Shown here: in pieces, positions 16,205-25,883 of the stretch | Numbering within the stretch: position 1 is the stretch's first letter | Layout: each line of letters starts with the position of its first letter | Assembly (NCBI RefSeq): GCF_900091445.1 | Contig: NZ_LT607733.1 | Span: 2,303,501 to 2,367,500, forward strand | Origin: Micromonospora echinofusca | Lineage (GTDB): Bacteria; Actinomycetota; Actinomycetes; Mycobacteriales; Micromonosporaceae | Length of the DNA: 64,000 bases | Reading direction: 5' to 3' | The notes under the pieces: model-generated | Told to the model about the DNA's origin: nothing | Database searches by the model: none | What the model saw: only the letters and a program-made list of their open reading frames with translations | Position numbers and translations under genes: made by a program

Positions 16205-19200
16205 GTGACCAGGATCGCTGTCGTGGGGATGGCGTGCCGCTACCCGGACGCCACGTCACCCCGCGAACTGTGGGAGAACGCCCTCGCCGGGCGGCGGGCC
16301 TTCCGCCGGCTGCCCGCCGAGCGGATGAGTCTGGACGACTACTGGGATCCGGACCCGGCCACACCCGACCGCTTCTACGCCCGCAACGCCGCGGTCATCG
16401 AGGGCTACGAGTTCGACCGGATCGCCTACAAGATCGCGGGCAGCACCTACCGCTCGACCGACCTCACCCACTGGCTCGCCCTCGACATGGCGGCCATGGC
16501 GCTGGCCGACGCCGGCTTCCCGATGGCGGAGGGCCTGCCCCGCGAGCGGACCGGCGTGGTCGTCGGCAACACGCTGACCGGCGAGTTCTCCCGGGCCAAC
16601 CAGCTACGGCTGCGCTGGCCCTACGTACGCCGCATGGTCGCCGCCGCGCTCAAGGAGCAGGACTGGGACGACGACCAGCTCACCGCGTTCCTCGACGAGT
16701 TCGAGGCGACGTTCAAGGGTCCGTTCCCGGAGGTCGACGAGGACACCCTCGCGGGTGGACTGTCGAACACCATCGCCGGGCGCATCTGCAACCACTTCGA
16801 CTTCAAGGGCGGCGGCTACACCGTCGACGGCGCCTGCTCCTCGTCCCTGCTCTCCGTCGCCACCGCGTGCAAGACCCTCTCCGACGGCGAGGTCGACGTG
16901 GCGATCGCCGGCGGCGTGGACCTGTCCATCGACCCCTTCGAGATCATCGGCTTCGCCAAGACCGGCGCGCTGGCGCGCGGCGAGATGCGCGTCTACGACC
17001 GTGGCTCGAACGGCTTCTGGCCGGGCGAGGGCTGCGGCATGGTGGTGCTGATGCGCGAGGCCGAGGCCCGCCAGGCGGGGCACCGCGTCTACGCCACCAT
17101 CGCGGGCTGGGGCATCTCCTCCGACGGCAAGGGCGGCATCACCCGGCCGGAGGTCGCCGGCTACCAGCTCGCCCTGCGCCGGGCGTACGACCGGGCCGGG
17201 TTCGGCATCGAGACCGTCGGGCTCTTCGAGGGCCACGGCACCGGCACGGCGGTCGGCGACACCACCGAGCTCCAGGCGCTGTCGCTGGCCCGGCGCACCG
17301 CCGACGGGAACTCCCCGCAGGCCGCCATCAGCTCGATCAAGGGCATGATCGGGCACACCAAGGCGGCGGCCGGCGTCGCCGGGCTGATCAAGGCCGCGAT
17401 GGCGGTCCACCACGAGGTCCTGCCGCCCGCCATCGGCTGCGTCGACCCGCACGAGATCCTCACCGCCGAGCAGTCCGCGCTGCGCGCCCTGCGCAAGGCC
17501 GAGGCGTGGCCGCGCGGCGTGCCCGTACGCGCCGGCGTGACGGCGATGGGCTTCGGCGGAATCAACACCCACATCGTGCTGGAGAACGGGCAGCCGCGTC
17601 GCTCGTCGCGGCTGGACAGCCGCTTCCGCAACCTCGCCGCGTCGATGCAGGACGTGGAACTGCTCCTCGTCGACGGTGGCAGCCCACAGGAGCTGCGCGA
17701 GCGGTTGCAGCGGCTCGTCGACTTCGTGCCCACGGTGTCGTACGCCCAGCTGGGCGACCTCGCCGCCACCCTGCACCGGGAGCTGCGCGACCTGCCCTAC
17801 CGGGCGGGCGTGGTGGTCTCCTCGCCGGAGGACGCCGAGCGGCAGTTGCGCCGCGTCTGCGACGCCCTCGACGCCGGCGAGGCGCGCCTGTTCTCCGCCG
17901 ACGGCGGCTGCTTCCTGGGCCACGTGAGCGGGCCGGGTCGCATCGGCTTCCTCTTCCCCGGGCAGGGCTCCGGCCGGGGCACCTCGGGCGGCGCGCTGCG
18001 CCGGCGCTTCGCCGACGTGGAGGAGGTCTACCAGCGGGCGGCGCTGCCCAGCAGCGGCGACATGGTCGCGACCGCGGTGGCCCAACCGAGGATCGTCACC
18101 GGCGCGCTGGCCGGCCTGCGGGCGCTGTCGCTGCTCAACCTCGACGCGACCGTCGCCGTCGGGCACAGCCTCGGCGAGATCGCCGCCCTGCACTGGGCCG
18201 GCGTGCTCGACGAGGAGGCGCTGCTGCGGGTCGCCGGGATCCGTGGCCGGACGATGGGGGAGCACAGCGCCTCCGGCACGATGGCCAACATCGGCGCCCC
18301 GCCCGAGCGGGTGGTCGGGCTCATCGCGGACCTGTCCGTGGTGATCGCCGCGTACAACGGGCCGGAGCAGACCGTGATCGCGGGTTCGGAGGCCGCGGTG
18401 GAGGACGCCTGCGAGCGGGCCCGCTCCGCCGACCTGCGGACCACCCGCCTCGCGGTGTCCCACGCGTTCCACTCCCCGCTGGTCGAGCCGGCCGCGGACG
18501 CCCTCCTCGAGGCGCTGGCGGGGGAGCGGTTCGGGCCGGTCACCCGGCGGGTCGTCTCCACGGTCACCGGCGAGCCGCTCGCCTCCGACACCGACGTCGC
18601 CGCCCTCCTGCACCGCCAGATCACCGATCCGGTGCTGTTCAGCCAGGCCGTGGCCCTCGCCGCCAAGGAGGTCGACCTCTTCGTCGAGGTCGGTCCGGGG
18701 CAGGTGCTCTCCGGCCTGGCGTCGGCCAGCACCGACCTGCCGGCGGTGGCCCTCAACACCGACGACGAGTCGCTGGCCGGCCTGCTGCGCGTCGCGGCGG
18801 CCGCGTACGTGGTCGGCGCCGGCGGAGTGGAGGGCGCCCTCTTCCACGACCGGCTGGTCCGGCCGCTCGAGGTGGGCCAGGACTTCCGGTTCTTCGCCAG
18901 CCCCTGCGAGTCCGCCCCGGTGGTGAACCTGCCCAAGGGCGCCGGTGGGCGGGCGGCGGCTCCGTCGGCGGCGGAGGGACAGCGGCCGGAGCCGGAGCAG
19001 CCGGCGGGCGAGTCGAGCCTGCAACTGCTGCGCCGGTTGGCCGCCGAGCGGGCCGAGCTGCCGCTGGAGATGGTGCACGACGGCAGCCAGCTCCTCGACG
19101 ACCTGCACCTCAGCTCGATCACCGTCGGCCAGCTGGTCAACCAGGCGGCGCAGCAGCTCGGTGTGCCGGCCGCGCAGACCCCGACGAACTTCGCGACGGC

Positions 19201-22027
19201 GACCGTCGGTCAGCTCGCCGAGGCTCTGGAGCAGCTCGCCCGCACCGGCCGGGAGGCCGACGCGTCCGGCCCGGCCTTCGTGCACGGTGTGGCCGACTGG
19301 TGCCGGGCCTGGTCGGTCGACCTCGACGAGGCGCCGTCCCCGGTCGCCGCGGGGGCCGAGGCCGACGGGCCCTGGCAGCTGTTCGCCCCGGCCGGGCACC
19401 CGCTCGCCGAGCCGCTGCGCGCGGCCCTGCAGAGCGCCGGTGTCGGCGCGGGTGTGCTGGTGTGCCTGCCGCAGCCGTGCGCCGAGGCCGACCTCGAACT
19501 GGCCCTGCGGGGCGCGCAGGCGGCGACGGCCGCCGCCCCCGGCACCCGCTTCGTCCTCGTCCAGCAGGGGCCGGGCGCGGCCGGGCTGGCCAAGACGCTG
19601 CGGCTGGAGGCGCCGCACGTGCGGACCACCGTCGTGCACACCCCGCCGGCGCCGCAGGCCGTGGCGAGGGTGACCGCGGAGGTCGCCGCCACCGACGGCT
19701 TCGCCGAGGTCCACCTCGACGCCGACGGGCGCCGGCGGGTGCCCACCCTGCGTGGGCTGCCGGTGCGGCCAACCGAGACGCGGCAGCCGCTGGGCGCCGA
19801 GGACGTGCTGCTGGTCACCGGCGGTGGCAAGGGCATCACCGCCGAGTGCGCCCTGGCGATGGCGGTGGACAGCGGCGCCCGCCTCGCCGTGCTCGGCCGC
19901 TCGGATCCCGCCCAGGACGAGGAGCTGGCCGCGAACCTCGCGCGGATGGCGGACGCCGGCGTACGGGTGCGCTACGCCCGGGCCGACGTGGCCGACCCCG
20001 CGCAGGTACGCCAGGCCGTCGACGAGCTGGTCGCCGAGCTGGGACCGGTCACGGCGGTGCTGCACGGCGCGGGCCGCAACGAGCCGGCGGCGTTGACGGG
20101 CCTCGGCATGGACGAGTTCCGCCGCACCTTCGCGCCGAAGGTCGACGGCCTGCGCGCCGTGCTCGACGTGGTCGACGCCGACCGGCTGCGCCTGCTGGTG
20201 ACGTTCGGCAGCATCATCGGCCGGGCCGGCCTGCGCGGCGAGGCCCACTACGCGACCGCGAACGACTGGCTCGCCGAGCTGACCGTCGACTTCGGCCGAC
20301 GCCACCCGGACTGCCGCAGCCTCTGCCTGGAGTGGTCGGTCTGGTCCGGCGTCGGCATGGGCGAGCGGCTGTCCGTGGTCGAGGCGCTGACCCGCGACGG
20401 CATCACCCCGGTCACCCCCGACCAGGGGGTGGCGATGCTCCGGCGCCTGCTCGCCGACCCGCACGCGCCGTCGGTGGTGGTCGTCAGCGGGCGGACCGAG
20501 GGCATCGACACCGTCCGGATGGACCTTCCGGAGTTGCCGCTGCTGCGCTTCGTGGACCGGCCGCTCGTGCGTTACCACGGCGTCGAGCTGGTCACCGAGG
20601 CCGAACTCAAGCCGGTCGCCGACCTCTACCTGGACCACCACCGGCTCGACGGCAACCTGCTGTTCCCGGCGGTGTTCGGCATGGAGGCGATGGCCCAGGT
20701 CGCCGCCGCGGTGACCGGACGGACCGACACGCCGGTGGTCGAGCGGGCCGAGTTCCTGCGGCCCATCGTGGTGCCGCCGGAGGGCAGCACCACCATCCGG
20801 ATCGCCACCCTCGTGGTCGACGACGACGTCGTGGACGCGGTCGTCTACAGCGCGGAGACGGAGTTCAGCGCCGCGCACTTCCGGGCGCGGCTGCACTTCA
20901 CCGGGACGCGGCCGCCGGCCGGCCCGCCCGAGCAGGTGTCCGCCGGGCTGCCGGCGGTGCCGCTGGACCCCGCCACCGACCTGTACGGCGACATCCTGTT
21001 CCAGGGCGGACGGTTCCAGCGGCTGCGCAGCTACCACCGCTCGGCCGCCCGGCACGTCGACGCCGACGTCGTCACGGCTCCGCAGACGCGGTGGTTCGCC
21101 GACTACCTGCCCGACGCCCTGCTGCTGGGCGACCCCGGCGTGCGGGACGCCCTCATGCACGGCAACCAGGTCTGCGTCCCCGACGCGACCCTGCTGCCGG
21201 CCGGGATCGAGCGGCTCCACCCGGCGGGGCCCCGGCTGGCCGAGGCGGAGGAACTCCGCTACTGCGCCGAGGAACGCAGCCGCGACGGCGACACCTACGT
21301 CTACGACATCGCGCTCCGCTCCGCCGACGGTGCGGTCGTGGAGCGGTGGGAGGGCCTGCGGCTGCGGGCGGTGCGCAAGAAGGACGGCCGCGGGCCGTGG
21401 GTGGCCCCGCTGCTCGGGTCGTACCTGGAGCGGACCGTGGGTGACCTGGTCGGCGGTGACGTCGCCGTCGCGGTGGAGCCGGCCCCGACGGAGCGGACCG
21501 GACGCGGCGAGGCGGCCGGGCAGGGCACGCCGGACGAGACCCGCCGGCGGCGGGCCCGCACCGCGGTGGCCGCCGGCCGGGCCGCCGGCGGACCGGTCGA
21601 GGTCACGTACCGGCCGGACGGCCGCCCCGAGCTGGCCGACGGCCGGTCGCTCTCGGCCGCGCACGCCGAGAACCTGACGCTGTGCGTGGTCGGCACCGGG
21701 CCGCTCGCCTGCGACGTCGAGGCGGTACGCGCCCGGGAGGAGTCGGTCTGGCAGGGGCTCCTCGGCACGCACGTCGACCTCGCCCGGCTCTGCTGCGCCG
21801 ACGGCGGGGAGTCGCTGGACGCGGCGGCGACGCGGGTGTGGGCGGCGATCGAGTGCCTGCGCAAGGCGGGGCTGTCGCACCGGGCGCCGCTGGTCGCGGT
21901 GCCCTCGGACCGGGCCGGCTGGCTGGTCTTCGCCTCCGGCGACCTGCGGATCGCCACGCTCGTCACGACCGTGCGGGACCTGCCCCAGCCGATGGCGTTC
22001 GCGATCCTGACGGAAGGACGGGGCTAG
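16205..22027 (+). CDS. pksE: Iterative enediyne polyketide synthase PKSE
   Basis: The protein has 1940 residues, with GTG at 16205 after GAAGGAGAG. Domain order is KS-AT-ACP-KR-DH-PPTase, specific to enediyne synthases. KS: Cys211 in DGACSSS, His344 in GHGTGT and His384 in MIGHTKAA. AT: Ser655 in GHSLGE and His756 in SHAFHSP. ACP: DLHLSSITVG, with Ser971 as the expected phosphopantetheine site. KR: TGGGKGI at 1205-1211, Tyr1349 and Asn1353. DH: His1479 in HRLDGNLLFP and Asp1648 in DALMHGNQ. PPTase: ACDVE with Asp1837 and Glu1839, then an IECLRK helix. All catalytic residues appear intact. It iteratively builds a linear polyene that becomes the nine- or ten-membered enediyne core and phosphopantetheinylates its own ACP. 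The thioesterase gene begins four bases after the stop codon. Confidence 0.97.
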   Translation: MTRIAVVGMACRYPDATSPRELWENALAGRRAFRRLPAERMSLDDYWDPDPATPDRFYARNAAVIEGYEFDRIAYKIAGSTYRSTDLTHWLALDMAAMALADAGFPMAEGLPRERTGVVVGNTLTGEFSRANQLRLRWPYVRRMVAAALKEQDWDDDQLTAFLDEFEATFKGPFPEVDEDTLAGGLSNTIAGRICNHFDFKGGGYTVDGACSSSLLSVATACKTLSDGEVDVAIAGGVDLSIDPFEIIGFAKTGALARGEMRVYDRGSNGFWPGEGCGMVVLMREAEARQAGHRVYATIAGWGISSDGKGGITRPEVAGYQLALRRAYDRAGFGIETVGLFEGHGTGTAVGDTTELQALSLARRTADGNSPQAAISSIKGMIGHTKAAAGVAGLIKAAMAVHHEVLPPAIGCVDPHEILTAEQSALRALRKAEAWPRGVPVRAGVTAMGFGGINTHIVLENGQPRRSSRLDSRFRNLAASMQDVELLLVDGGSPQELRERLQRLVDFVPTVSYAQLGDLAATLHRELRDLPYRAGVVVSSPEDAERQLRRVCDALDAGEARLFSADGGCFLGHVSGPGRIGFLFPGQGSGRGTSGGALRRRFADVEEVYQRAALPSSGDMVATAVAQPRIVTGALAGLRALSLLNLDATVAVGHSLGEIAALHWAGVLDEEALLRVAGIRGRTMGEHSASGTMANIGAPPERVVGLIADLSVVIAAYNGPEQTVIAGSEAAVEDACERARSADLRTTRLAVSHAFHSPLVEPAADALLEALAGERFGPVTRRVVSTVTGEPLASDTDVAALLHRQITDPVLFSQAVALAAKEVDLFVEVGPGQVLSGLASASTDLPAVALNTDDESLAGLLRVAAAAYVVGAGGVEGALFHDRLVRPLEVGQDFRFFASPCESAPVVNLPKGAGGRAAAPSAAEGQRPEPEQPAGESSLQLLRRLAAERAELPLEMVHDGSQLLDDLHLSSITVGQLVNQAAQQLGVPAAQTPTNFATATVGQLAEALEQLARTGREADASGPAFVHGVADWCRAWSVDLDEAPSPVAAGAEADGPWQLFAPAGHPLAEPLRAALQSAGVGAGVLVCLPQPCAEADLELALRGAQAATAAAPGTRFVLVQQGPGAAGLAKTLRLEAPHVRTTVVHTPPAPQAVARVTAEVAATDGFAEVHLDADGRRRVPTLRGLPVRPTETRQPLGAEDVLLVTGGGKGITAECALAMAVDSGARLAVLGRSDPAQDEELAANLARMADAGVRVRYARADVADPAQVRQAVDELVAELGPVTAVLHGAGRNEPAALTGLGMDEFRRTFAPKVDGLRAVLDVVDADRLRLLVTFGSIIGRAGLRGEAHYATANDWLAELTVDFGRRHPDCRSLCLEWSVWSGVGMGERLSVVEALTRDGITPVTPDQGVAMLRRLLADPHAPSVVVVSGRTEGIDTVRMDLPELPLLRFVDRPLVRYHGVELVTEAELKPVADLYLDHHRLDGNLLFPAVFGMEAMAQVAAAVTGRTDTPVVERAEFLRPIVVPPEGSTTIRIATLVVDDDVVDAVVYSAETEFSAAHFRARLHFTGTRPPAGPPEQVSAGLPAVPLDPATDLYGDILFQGGRFQRLRSYHRSAARHVDADVVTAPQTRWFADYLPDALLLGDPGVRDALMHGNQVCVPDATLLPAGIERLHPAGPRLAEAEELRYCAEERSRDGDTYVYDIALRSADGAVVERWEGLRLRAVRKKDGRGPWVAPLLGSYLERTVGDLVGGDVAVAVEPAPTERTGRGEAAGQGTPDETRRRRARTAVAAGRAAGGPVEVTYRPDGRPELADGRSLSAAHAENLTLCVVGTGPLACDVEAVRAREESVWQGLLGTHVDLARLCCADGGESLDAAATRVWAAIECLRKAGLSHRAPLVAVPSDRAGWLVFASGDLRIATLVTTVRDLPQPMAFAILTEGRG

Positions 22028-22030
22028 GCG

Positions 22031-22471
22031 ATGGACAAGTACTTCGAGTACCTGCACACGGTGGGCTTCGAGGAGACCAACCTCGTCGGCAACGTGTACT
22101 ACGTCAACTACCTGCGCTGGCAGGGCCGCTGCCGGGAGATGTTCCTGAAGGAACGGGCCCCGGACGTGCTCGCCGACGTACGCGAGGACCTGAAGTTGTT
22201 CACCCTCCGCGTCGACTGCGAGTTCTTCGCCGAGATCACCGCGTTCGACGAGCTGTCCATCCGGATGCGCCTGGTGGAGCTGGCGCAGACCCAGCTGGAG
22301 TTCAGCTTCGACTACGTCAAGCTCGACCGGGACGGCGGCGAGACGCTGGTGGCCCGGGGCCGGCAGCGCATCGCCTGCATGCGCGGCCCGAACACCCGCA
22401 CCGCGCCGGCGAGGGTGCCGGAGGCACTGGTGACGGCGCTCGCGCCGTACACCTCGGCGCGGCGCTCCTGA
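22031..22471 (+). CDS. Enediyne hot-dog thioesterase (TEBC/E10 type)
   Basis: The protein has 146 residues, with ATG at 22031 immediately after the synthase stop. The GFEETNLVGNVYYVNYLRWQ stretch at residues about 11-30 is the 4-hydroxybenzoyl-CoA-thioesterase-like signature of enediyne thioesterases. It is followed by RVDCEFFAEITAFDELSIRM and an ARGRQRIACM strand. In this family the usual catalytic aspartate is absent; an Asn/Glu/Arg arrangement releases the polyene from the ACP. Gene order synthase-thioesterase is conserved in known enediyne clusters. It works in the cytoplasm with the synthase. Confidence 0.94.
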   Translation: MDKYFEYLHTVGFEETNLVGNVYYVNYLRWQGRCREMFLKERAPDVLADVREDLKLFTLRVDCEFFAEITAFDELSIRMRLVELAQTQLEFSFDYVKLDRDGGETLVARGRQRIACMRGPNTRTAPARVPEALVTALAPYTSARRS

Positions 22472-22491
22472 CGGCGCGAGGAGGAGACGTC

Positions 22492-23025
22492 GTGGACGTA
22501 CAGCGAACACTCACCGTCGGGACGCCCGACGTGACGGCACTGCGGCGGGCGTACGGTGCGTTCGCCACCGGCGTCACGGTGGTGACCGTCGGCGGCGCCA
22601 CCCCGCACGGGATGACCGCCAACTCGTTCACCTCCGTGTCGCTCGACCCGCCGCTGGTGCTGGTGTGCGTCGACCGGAACGCGGTGATGCACGCCTGCCT
22701 CTCCCGGACGCGCGAGTTCGCGGTCTCGGTGCTGACCGACGACCAGGAGAAGGTGGCCCGGTACTTCGCCGACGGGCGGCGGCCGCTCGGCGGCGAGCAG
22801 TTCGACCAGGTGGACTGGCGCCCGGGCGCGACGACGGGCGCGCCGCTGATCAGCGGGGCCCTCGCCCACTTCGAGTGCGAGGTGTGGCGCTCCTACGACG
22901 GCGGCGACCACACCATCTTCCTCGGCCGGCTGCTCTCCCTGGAGCGCCGCACGGACGGGGAGGCGCTGCTCTTCCTCTCCGGCCGTTTCCGTCAGGTCGA
23001 GCAGGAGCGGAGTGAGGCGGCATGA
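22492..23025 (+). CDS. Flavin reductase (enediyne E6-like)
   Basis: The protein has 177 residues. GTG at 22492 follows GAGGAGGAG. FATGVTVVTV, GMTANSFTSVSLDPPLVLVCVDRN and a C-terminal FLGRLLSLERR form the FMN-binding split barrel of HpaC-type flavin reductases. It uses NAD(P)H to make reduced flavin for two-component monooxygenases. In this locus the acyl-CoA-dehydrogenase-fold monooxygenase at 3126-4310 is the most likely client. The order thioesterase, flavin reductase, P450 resembles E10, E6 and E7 of the C-1027 locus. It overlaps the P450 gene by 4 bases (ATGA). Confidence 0.88.
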   Translation: MDVQRTLTVGTPDVTALRRAYGAFATGVTVVTVGGATPHGMTANSFTSVSLDPPLVLVCVDRNAVMHACLSRTREFAVSVLTDDQEKVARYFADGRRPLGGEQFDQVDWRPGATTGAPLISGALAHFECEVWRSYDGGDHTIFLGRLLSLERRTDGEALLFLSGRFRQVEQERSEAA

Positions 23026-24383
23026 CGACCATCCAGGGCGGGGCCCGGCGTACGCCGCCGGGCCCGCCCCGCCCCGCCGCCCTGCACATGCTGATCCTGA
23101 TGGGCCGGGACCGGCTGCGGATGATGACCCTGGCGGCGGAGCGGTACGGCGACGCGGCCCGGCTGCCGGTCGGGCCCAAGCAGCTCTACTTCTTCAACCA
23201 TCCCGACCACGCCAAGCACGTGCTGTCCGACAACAGCGCCAACTACCAGAAGGGCATCGGCCTGGTGCACGCCCGCCGGGCGCTCGGCGACGGGCTGCTC
23301 ACCAGCGAGGGCGAGCTGTGGCGCAAGCAGCGCAGGGTGATCCAGCCGGCGTTCCAGAACCGGCGGCTCGCCCAGTACGCGGGCGTGATCGGCGAGGAGG
23401 CCGCGCTGCTGGTCGAGCGGCTGACGGCGCGGGCCGACGGCCCTCCGGTCGACGTGCTGGAGGAGATGACCACGCTGACCCTCGGGGTGCTCGGGCGGAC
23501 CCTGCTCGACGCCGAGCTCAGCGGTTTCCACGGCGTCGGCGCGTCGTTCGCGGCCGTGCAGGACCAGGCGATGTTCGAACTGGAGACGCTCAGCGCCGTG
23601 CCGCCGTGGATCCCGCTGCCCCGGCAGCTGCGGTTCCGGCGCGCCCGCCGGCACCTCCAGCGGGTCGTCGACGAACTCGTCGCCGGCCGGGGCCGGGACG
23701 TGGACGGGCGCGACGACGTCCTGTCCCGCCTGATCGTCTCGACCCGGCTGGAGAAGGATCCGCGGGTGGCCCGCCAGCGGCTGCGCGACGAGCTGGTCAC
23801 GCTGCTGCTGGCCGGGCACGAGACGACCGCCAGCACGCTGGGCTGGAGCCTGCACCTGCTCGACCGGCATCCCGAGATCCGGCGGCGGGTCCGCGAGGAG
23901 GCCGTGACGGTGCTCGGCGACCGGCTGCCCGAGTACGAGGACCTGCACCGGCTGCGGTACACGGCGATGGTGGTGGAGGAGGCCATCCGGCTCTATCCGC
24001 CGGTCTGGCTCCTGCCCCGCAAGGCACAGCAGGACGACGAGATCGGCGGCTACCACGTGCCGGCGGGGGCCGACATCCTCATCTCCCCGTACACCCTGCA
24101 CCGGCATCCCCGGTTCTGGGACGAGCCGGAGCGGTTCGACCCCGACCGCTTCGACCCTTCGCGCAGAACGGAGCGCCCCCGCTACGCGTACATCCCGTTC
24201 GGCGCCGGCCCCCGGTTCTGTGTGGGCAACAACCTGGGCATGATGGAGGCCACCCTCGTCCTGGCCATGCTGCTGCGGGACGTGCGCCTGGCGGGGGTGC
24301 CCGGTCGTCCGGTGGTGCCCGAGCCGATGCTGTCGCTGCGGGTGCGCGGCGGCCTGCCGATGACGGTGCACAAGGTTGACTGA
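23022..24383 (+). CDS. Cytochrome P450 (enediyne E7-like)
   Basis: The protein has 453 residues. The oxygen-binding helix LLLAGHETTASTLGWSL, the ExxR motif in VEEAIRLYPPVW, the PERFDPDRF region and the haem loop FGAGPRFCVGNNLG, with Cys400 as axial ligand, are all present. Its closest general look is the bacterial fatty-acid-hydroxylase-like group. A P450 beside the synthase is common in enediyne loci (E7 in C-1027). It probably oxidises the core or an intermediate. No dedicated ferredoxin gene is nearby. It ends the synthase transcript: a 20-bp hairpin starts 6 bases after its stop codon. Confidence 0.92.
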   Translation: MTTIQGGARRTPPGPPRPAALHMLILMGRDRLRMMTLAAERYGDAARLPVGPKQLYFFNHPDHAKHVLSDNSANYQKGIGLVHARRALGDGLLTSEGELWRKQRRVIQPAFQNRRLAQYAGVIGEEAALLVERLTARADGPPVDVLEEMTTLTLGVLGRTLLDAELSGFHGVGASFAAVQDQAMFELETLSAVPPWIPLPRQLRFRRARRHLQRVVDELVAGRGRDVDGRDDVLSRLIVSTRLEKDPRVARQRLRDELVTLLLAGHETTASTLGWSLHLLDRHPEIRRRVREEAVTVLGDRLPEYEDLHRLRYTAMVVEEAIRLYPPVWLLPRKAQQDDEIGGYHVPAGADILISPYTLHRHPRFWDEPERFDPDRFDPSRRTERPRYAYIPFGAGPRFCVGNNLGMMEATLVLAMLLRDVRLAGVPGRPVVPEPMLSLRVRGGLPMTVHKVD

Positions 24384-24388
24384 ACTCC

Positions 24389-24433
24389 GTGCCGGACCCG
24401 CGGGCGCCACGGCGGCGCCCGCGGGTCCGGCAC
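24389..24433 (+). terminator. Strong hairpin after the P450 gene
   Basis: A perfect 20-bp inverted repeat (24389-24408 with 24414-24433) has a 5-nt loop (ACGGC) and starts 6 bases after the P450 stop. It is the likely terminator of the plus-strand synthase run. No T-tract follows. Confidence 0.85.
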
Positions 24434-24521
24434 GTGCCCGCCCGGTGGCCCGGGGCGGCATCCCGCGCGGAGGCGCTCGCGGCGCCTGGTCCCGCCGGGC
24501 CGTGCGTCGGGCATCATGGCG

Positions 24522-24568
24522 GGACCCCGGCCGGCGGCGCCCGTCACGGGCGCCGGCGGCCGGGGTCC
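24522..24568 (-). terminator. Hairpin after the AraC-family gene
   Basis: A 22-bp inverted repeat (24522-24543 with 24547-24568) has one mismatch and a 3-nt loop (TCA). It lies 78 bases beyond the stop of the minus-strand AraC-family gene and probably terminates it. With the hairpin at 24389-24433 it gives two separate terminators between convergent genes. Confidence 0.75.
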
Positions 24569-24645
24569 TCGTGTCCGGCCCCGGGTGGAGGCGACGGTGC
24601 GCGGTGCCGCCCGGGGGGTACGCGGTGCTCCCGCCGGTGGCGGGG

Positions 24646-25422
24646 TCAGGCCGCGTACATCTGGGACCGGTTCTCCCGCTGGGCCTGGCGTTCGCTCGCG
24701 GCCTTGCGGCTGTCGAGCAGCGCCAGGAGGACCGGCGGGTCGATCTTGGACACCTGCTTGAGGTGGGCGTCGGCGGTCAGGGTCTGACGTCCGTGCACGA
24801 CCAGCGGGCCCACCGCGGCCACCATCATCATGTCCTGCTCGAGCCGGAGCACGTCGCCGGAGACCGAGTGGCACAGCAGGTACCAGGTGCCGTCGGGCAC
24901 GTTGGCGAAGTGGTACGCGCCCGGCGACTCGAGGATGGCGCAGCGTACCGGTGGGCCCTCGGGGATGCGGTGCTGGAACAGGCCCAGGAAGATGAGCCCG
25001 GGCGCCGGCCCACGTGCCGGCGCGGTGACCTGCCCGGTGATGGTGCCCTGCGTCTGACCCGTCGGGCGCTGGGTGGGGATGCGGGGAGTGAAGCCGCCCA
25101 TCCGCCGGTAGGTGGTGGGTGGCAGGCCGACGCTCCTCGTGAACCGGGTGCTGAACGTTCCCACGCTGTTGTAGCCCACCCGCAGGCTGATGTCCGTGAC
25201 GTTCAGCCTCGTCGTGGTCAGCAGCCGCTTGGCCTCTTGGAGGCGGATCGCGGACAGGAACCGTCCCGGCGAGATGCCGGTCACGCGCTGGAAGATCCGT
25301 GTGAAGTGGAACTTGCTGAACATGGCTGCGCGTGCCATGTCATCCACCGTCAACTGTTCGGATAAATTGCTGCGCATGGTGTCGATGGCCCGTTCCACTG
25401 CCTGTTCTGCGCTGTCGTGCAT
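24646..25422 (-). CDS. AraC-family transcriptional regulator with N-terminal HTH and extra C-terminal domain
   Basis: The protein has 258 residues. ATG at 25422 is chosen because GGGGGAG stands just upstream. The double helix-turn-helix is at the N-terminus (residues about 8-110): LTVDDMARAAMFSKFHFTRIFQ and RVGYNSVGTFSTRFTRSVGLPPTTYRR. Most AraC regulators carry it at the C-terminus, so the layout is reversed. Residues about 125-258 form an unusual C-terminal part, starting TITGQVTAPARGPAPG with an FANVPDGTWYLLC segment, which reads like a beta-sandwich of the carboxypeptidase-regulatory type and may be the effector sensor. It lies between the two halves of the warhead cassette and probably controls the locus. 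Confidence 0.85.
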   Translation of the reverse strand: MHDSAEQAVERAIDTMRSNLSEQLTVDDMARAAMFSKFHFTRIFQRVTGISPGRFLSAIRLQEAKRLLTTTRLNVTDISLRVGYNSVGTFSTRFTRSVGLPPTTYRRMGGFTPRIPTQRPTGQTQGTITGQVTAPARGPAPGLIFLGLFQHRIPEGPPVRCAILESPGAYHFANVPDGTWYLLCHSVSGDVLRLEQDMMMVAAVGPLVVHGRQTLTADAHLKQVSKIDPPVLLALLDSRKAASERQAQRENRSQMYAA

Positions 25423-25883
25423 TTGTCTCCCCCGGATTGCGGACAATCCCAATGAGTGGATGTGATGAATCGACTGAGGTCTATAAGGGATGCCAGTCGG
25501 TCACCATTCACCGCTAACCGCAGTTGATGCTAGCCGAGCCCGGGCGGGCCGGTCAACACTTTCTGCGTTCGGAGCGTAGCGCGGAGTGACGGAGGGGGGC
25601 TTATCAATTCATGCGCAGAATCGGTGCGTGCCACTATCGGCCCAGGTGGAGATCGTTTGGACTGCTAATTGTATTGTGGAACTCGCCAGTATCTGTGCTG
25701 CCGGGCTGTCGATCCTTAGCGTACTTTTTCGGACATCGGTGGCCCGTTCCGATGCGTGCCGATCGAGGGGGTCGCGCCGTCGCCGCCGGCCCCGCCGATC
25801 CCGACGGCGACGAGTGTCGATCAATGGCTAATGATCGATCTCTATGGCAAGATTGCCCAAACGTTCGCCAGGGCGGAGGACGC
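25423..25883. promoter_or_regulatory. Divergent intergenic region with AT-richer stretches
   Basis: These 461 bases separate the divergent AraC- and MerR-family genes and show no convincing gene. Stretches such as 25660-25695 (GGACTGCTAATTGTATTGTG region) and 25828-25862 have much lower GC than the coding surroundings, as expected for promoters. Target sites of one or both regulators are likely here. No exact palindrome was assigned. Confidence 0.45.

Noticed and set aside
16234..21444. A 1736-codon plus-strand frame overlapping the polyketide synthase
   Set aside because: It is the shifted frame of the same synthase gene, Arg/Gly/Ala-rich and without motifs. The true frame starts at GTG 16205.
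16604..22510. A 1968-codon minus-strand open frame opposite the polyketide synthase
   Set aside because: The plus-strand synthase has intact catalytic motifs throughout. The antisense frame is low-complexity and has no recognisable domain.
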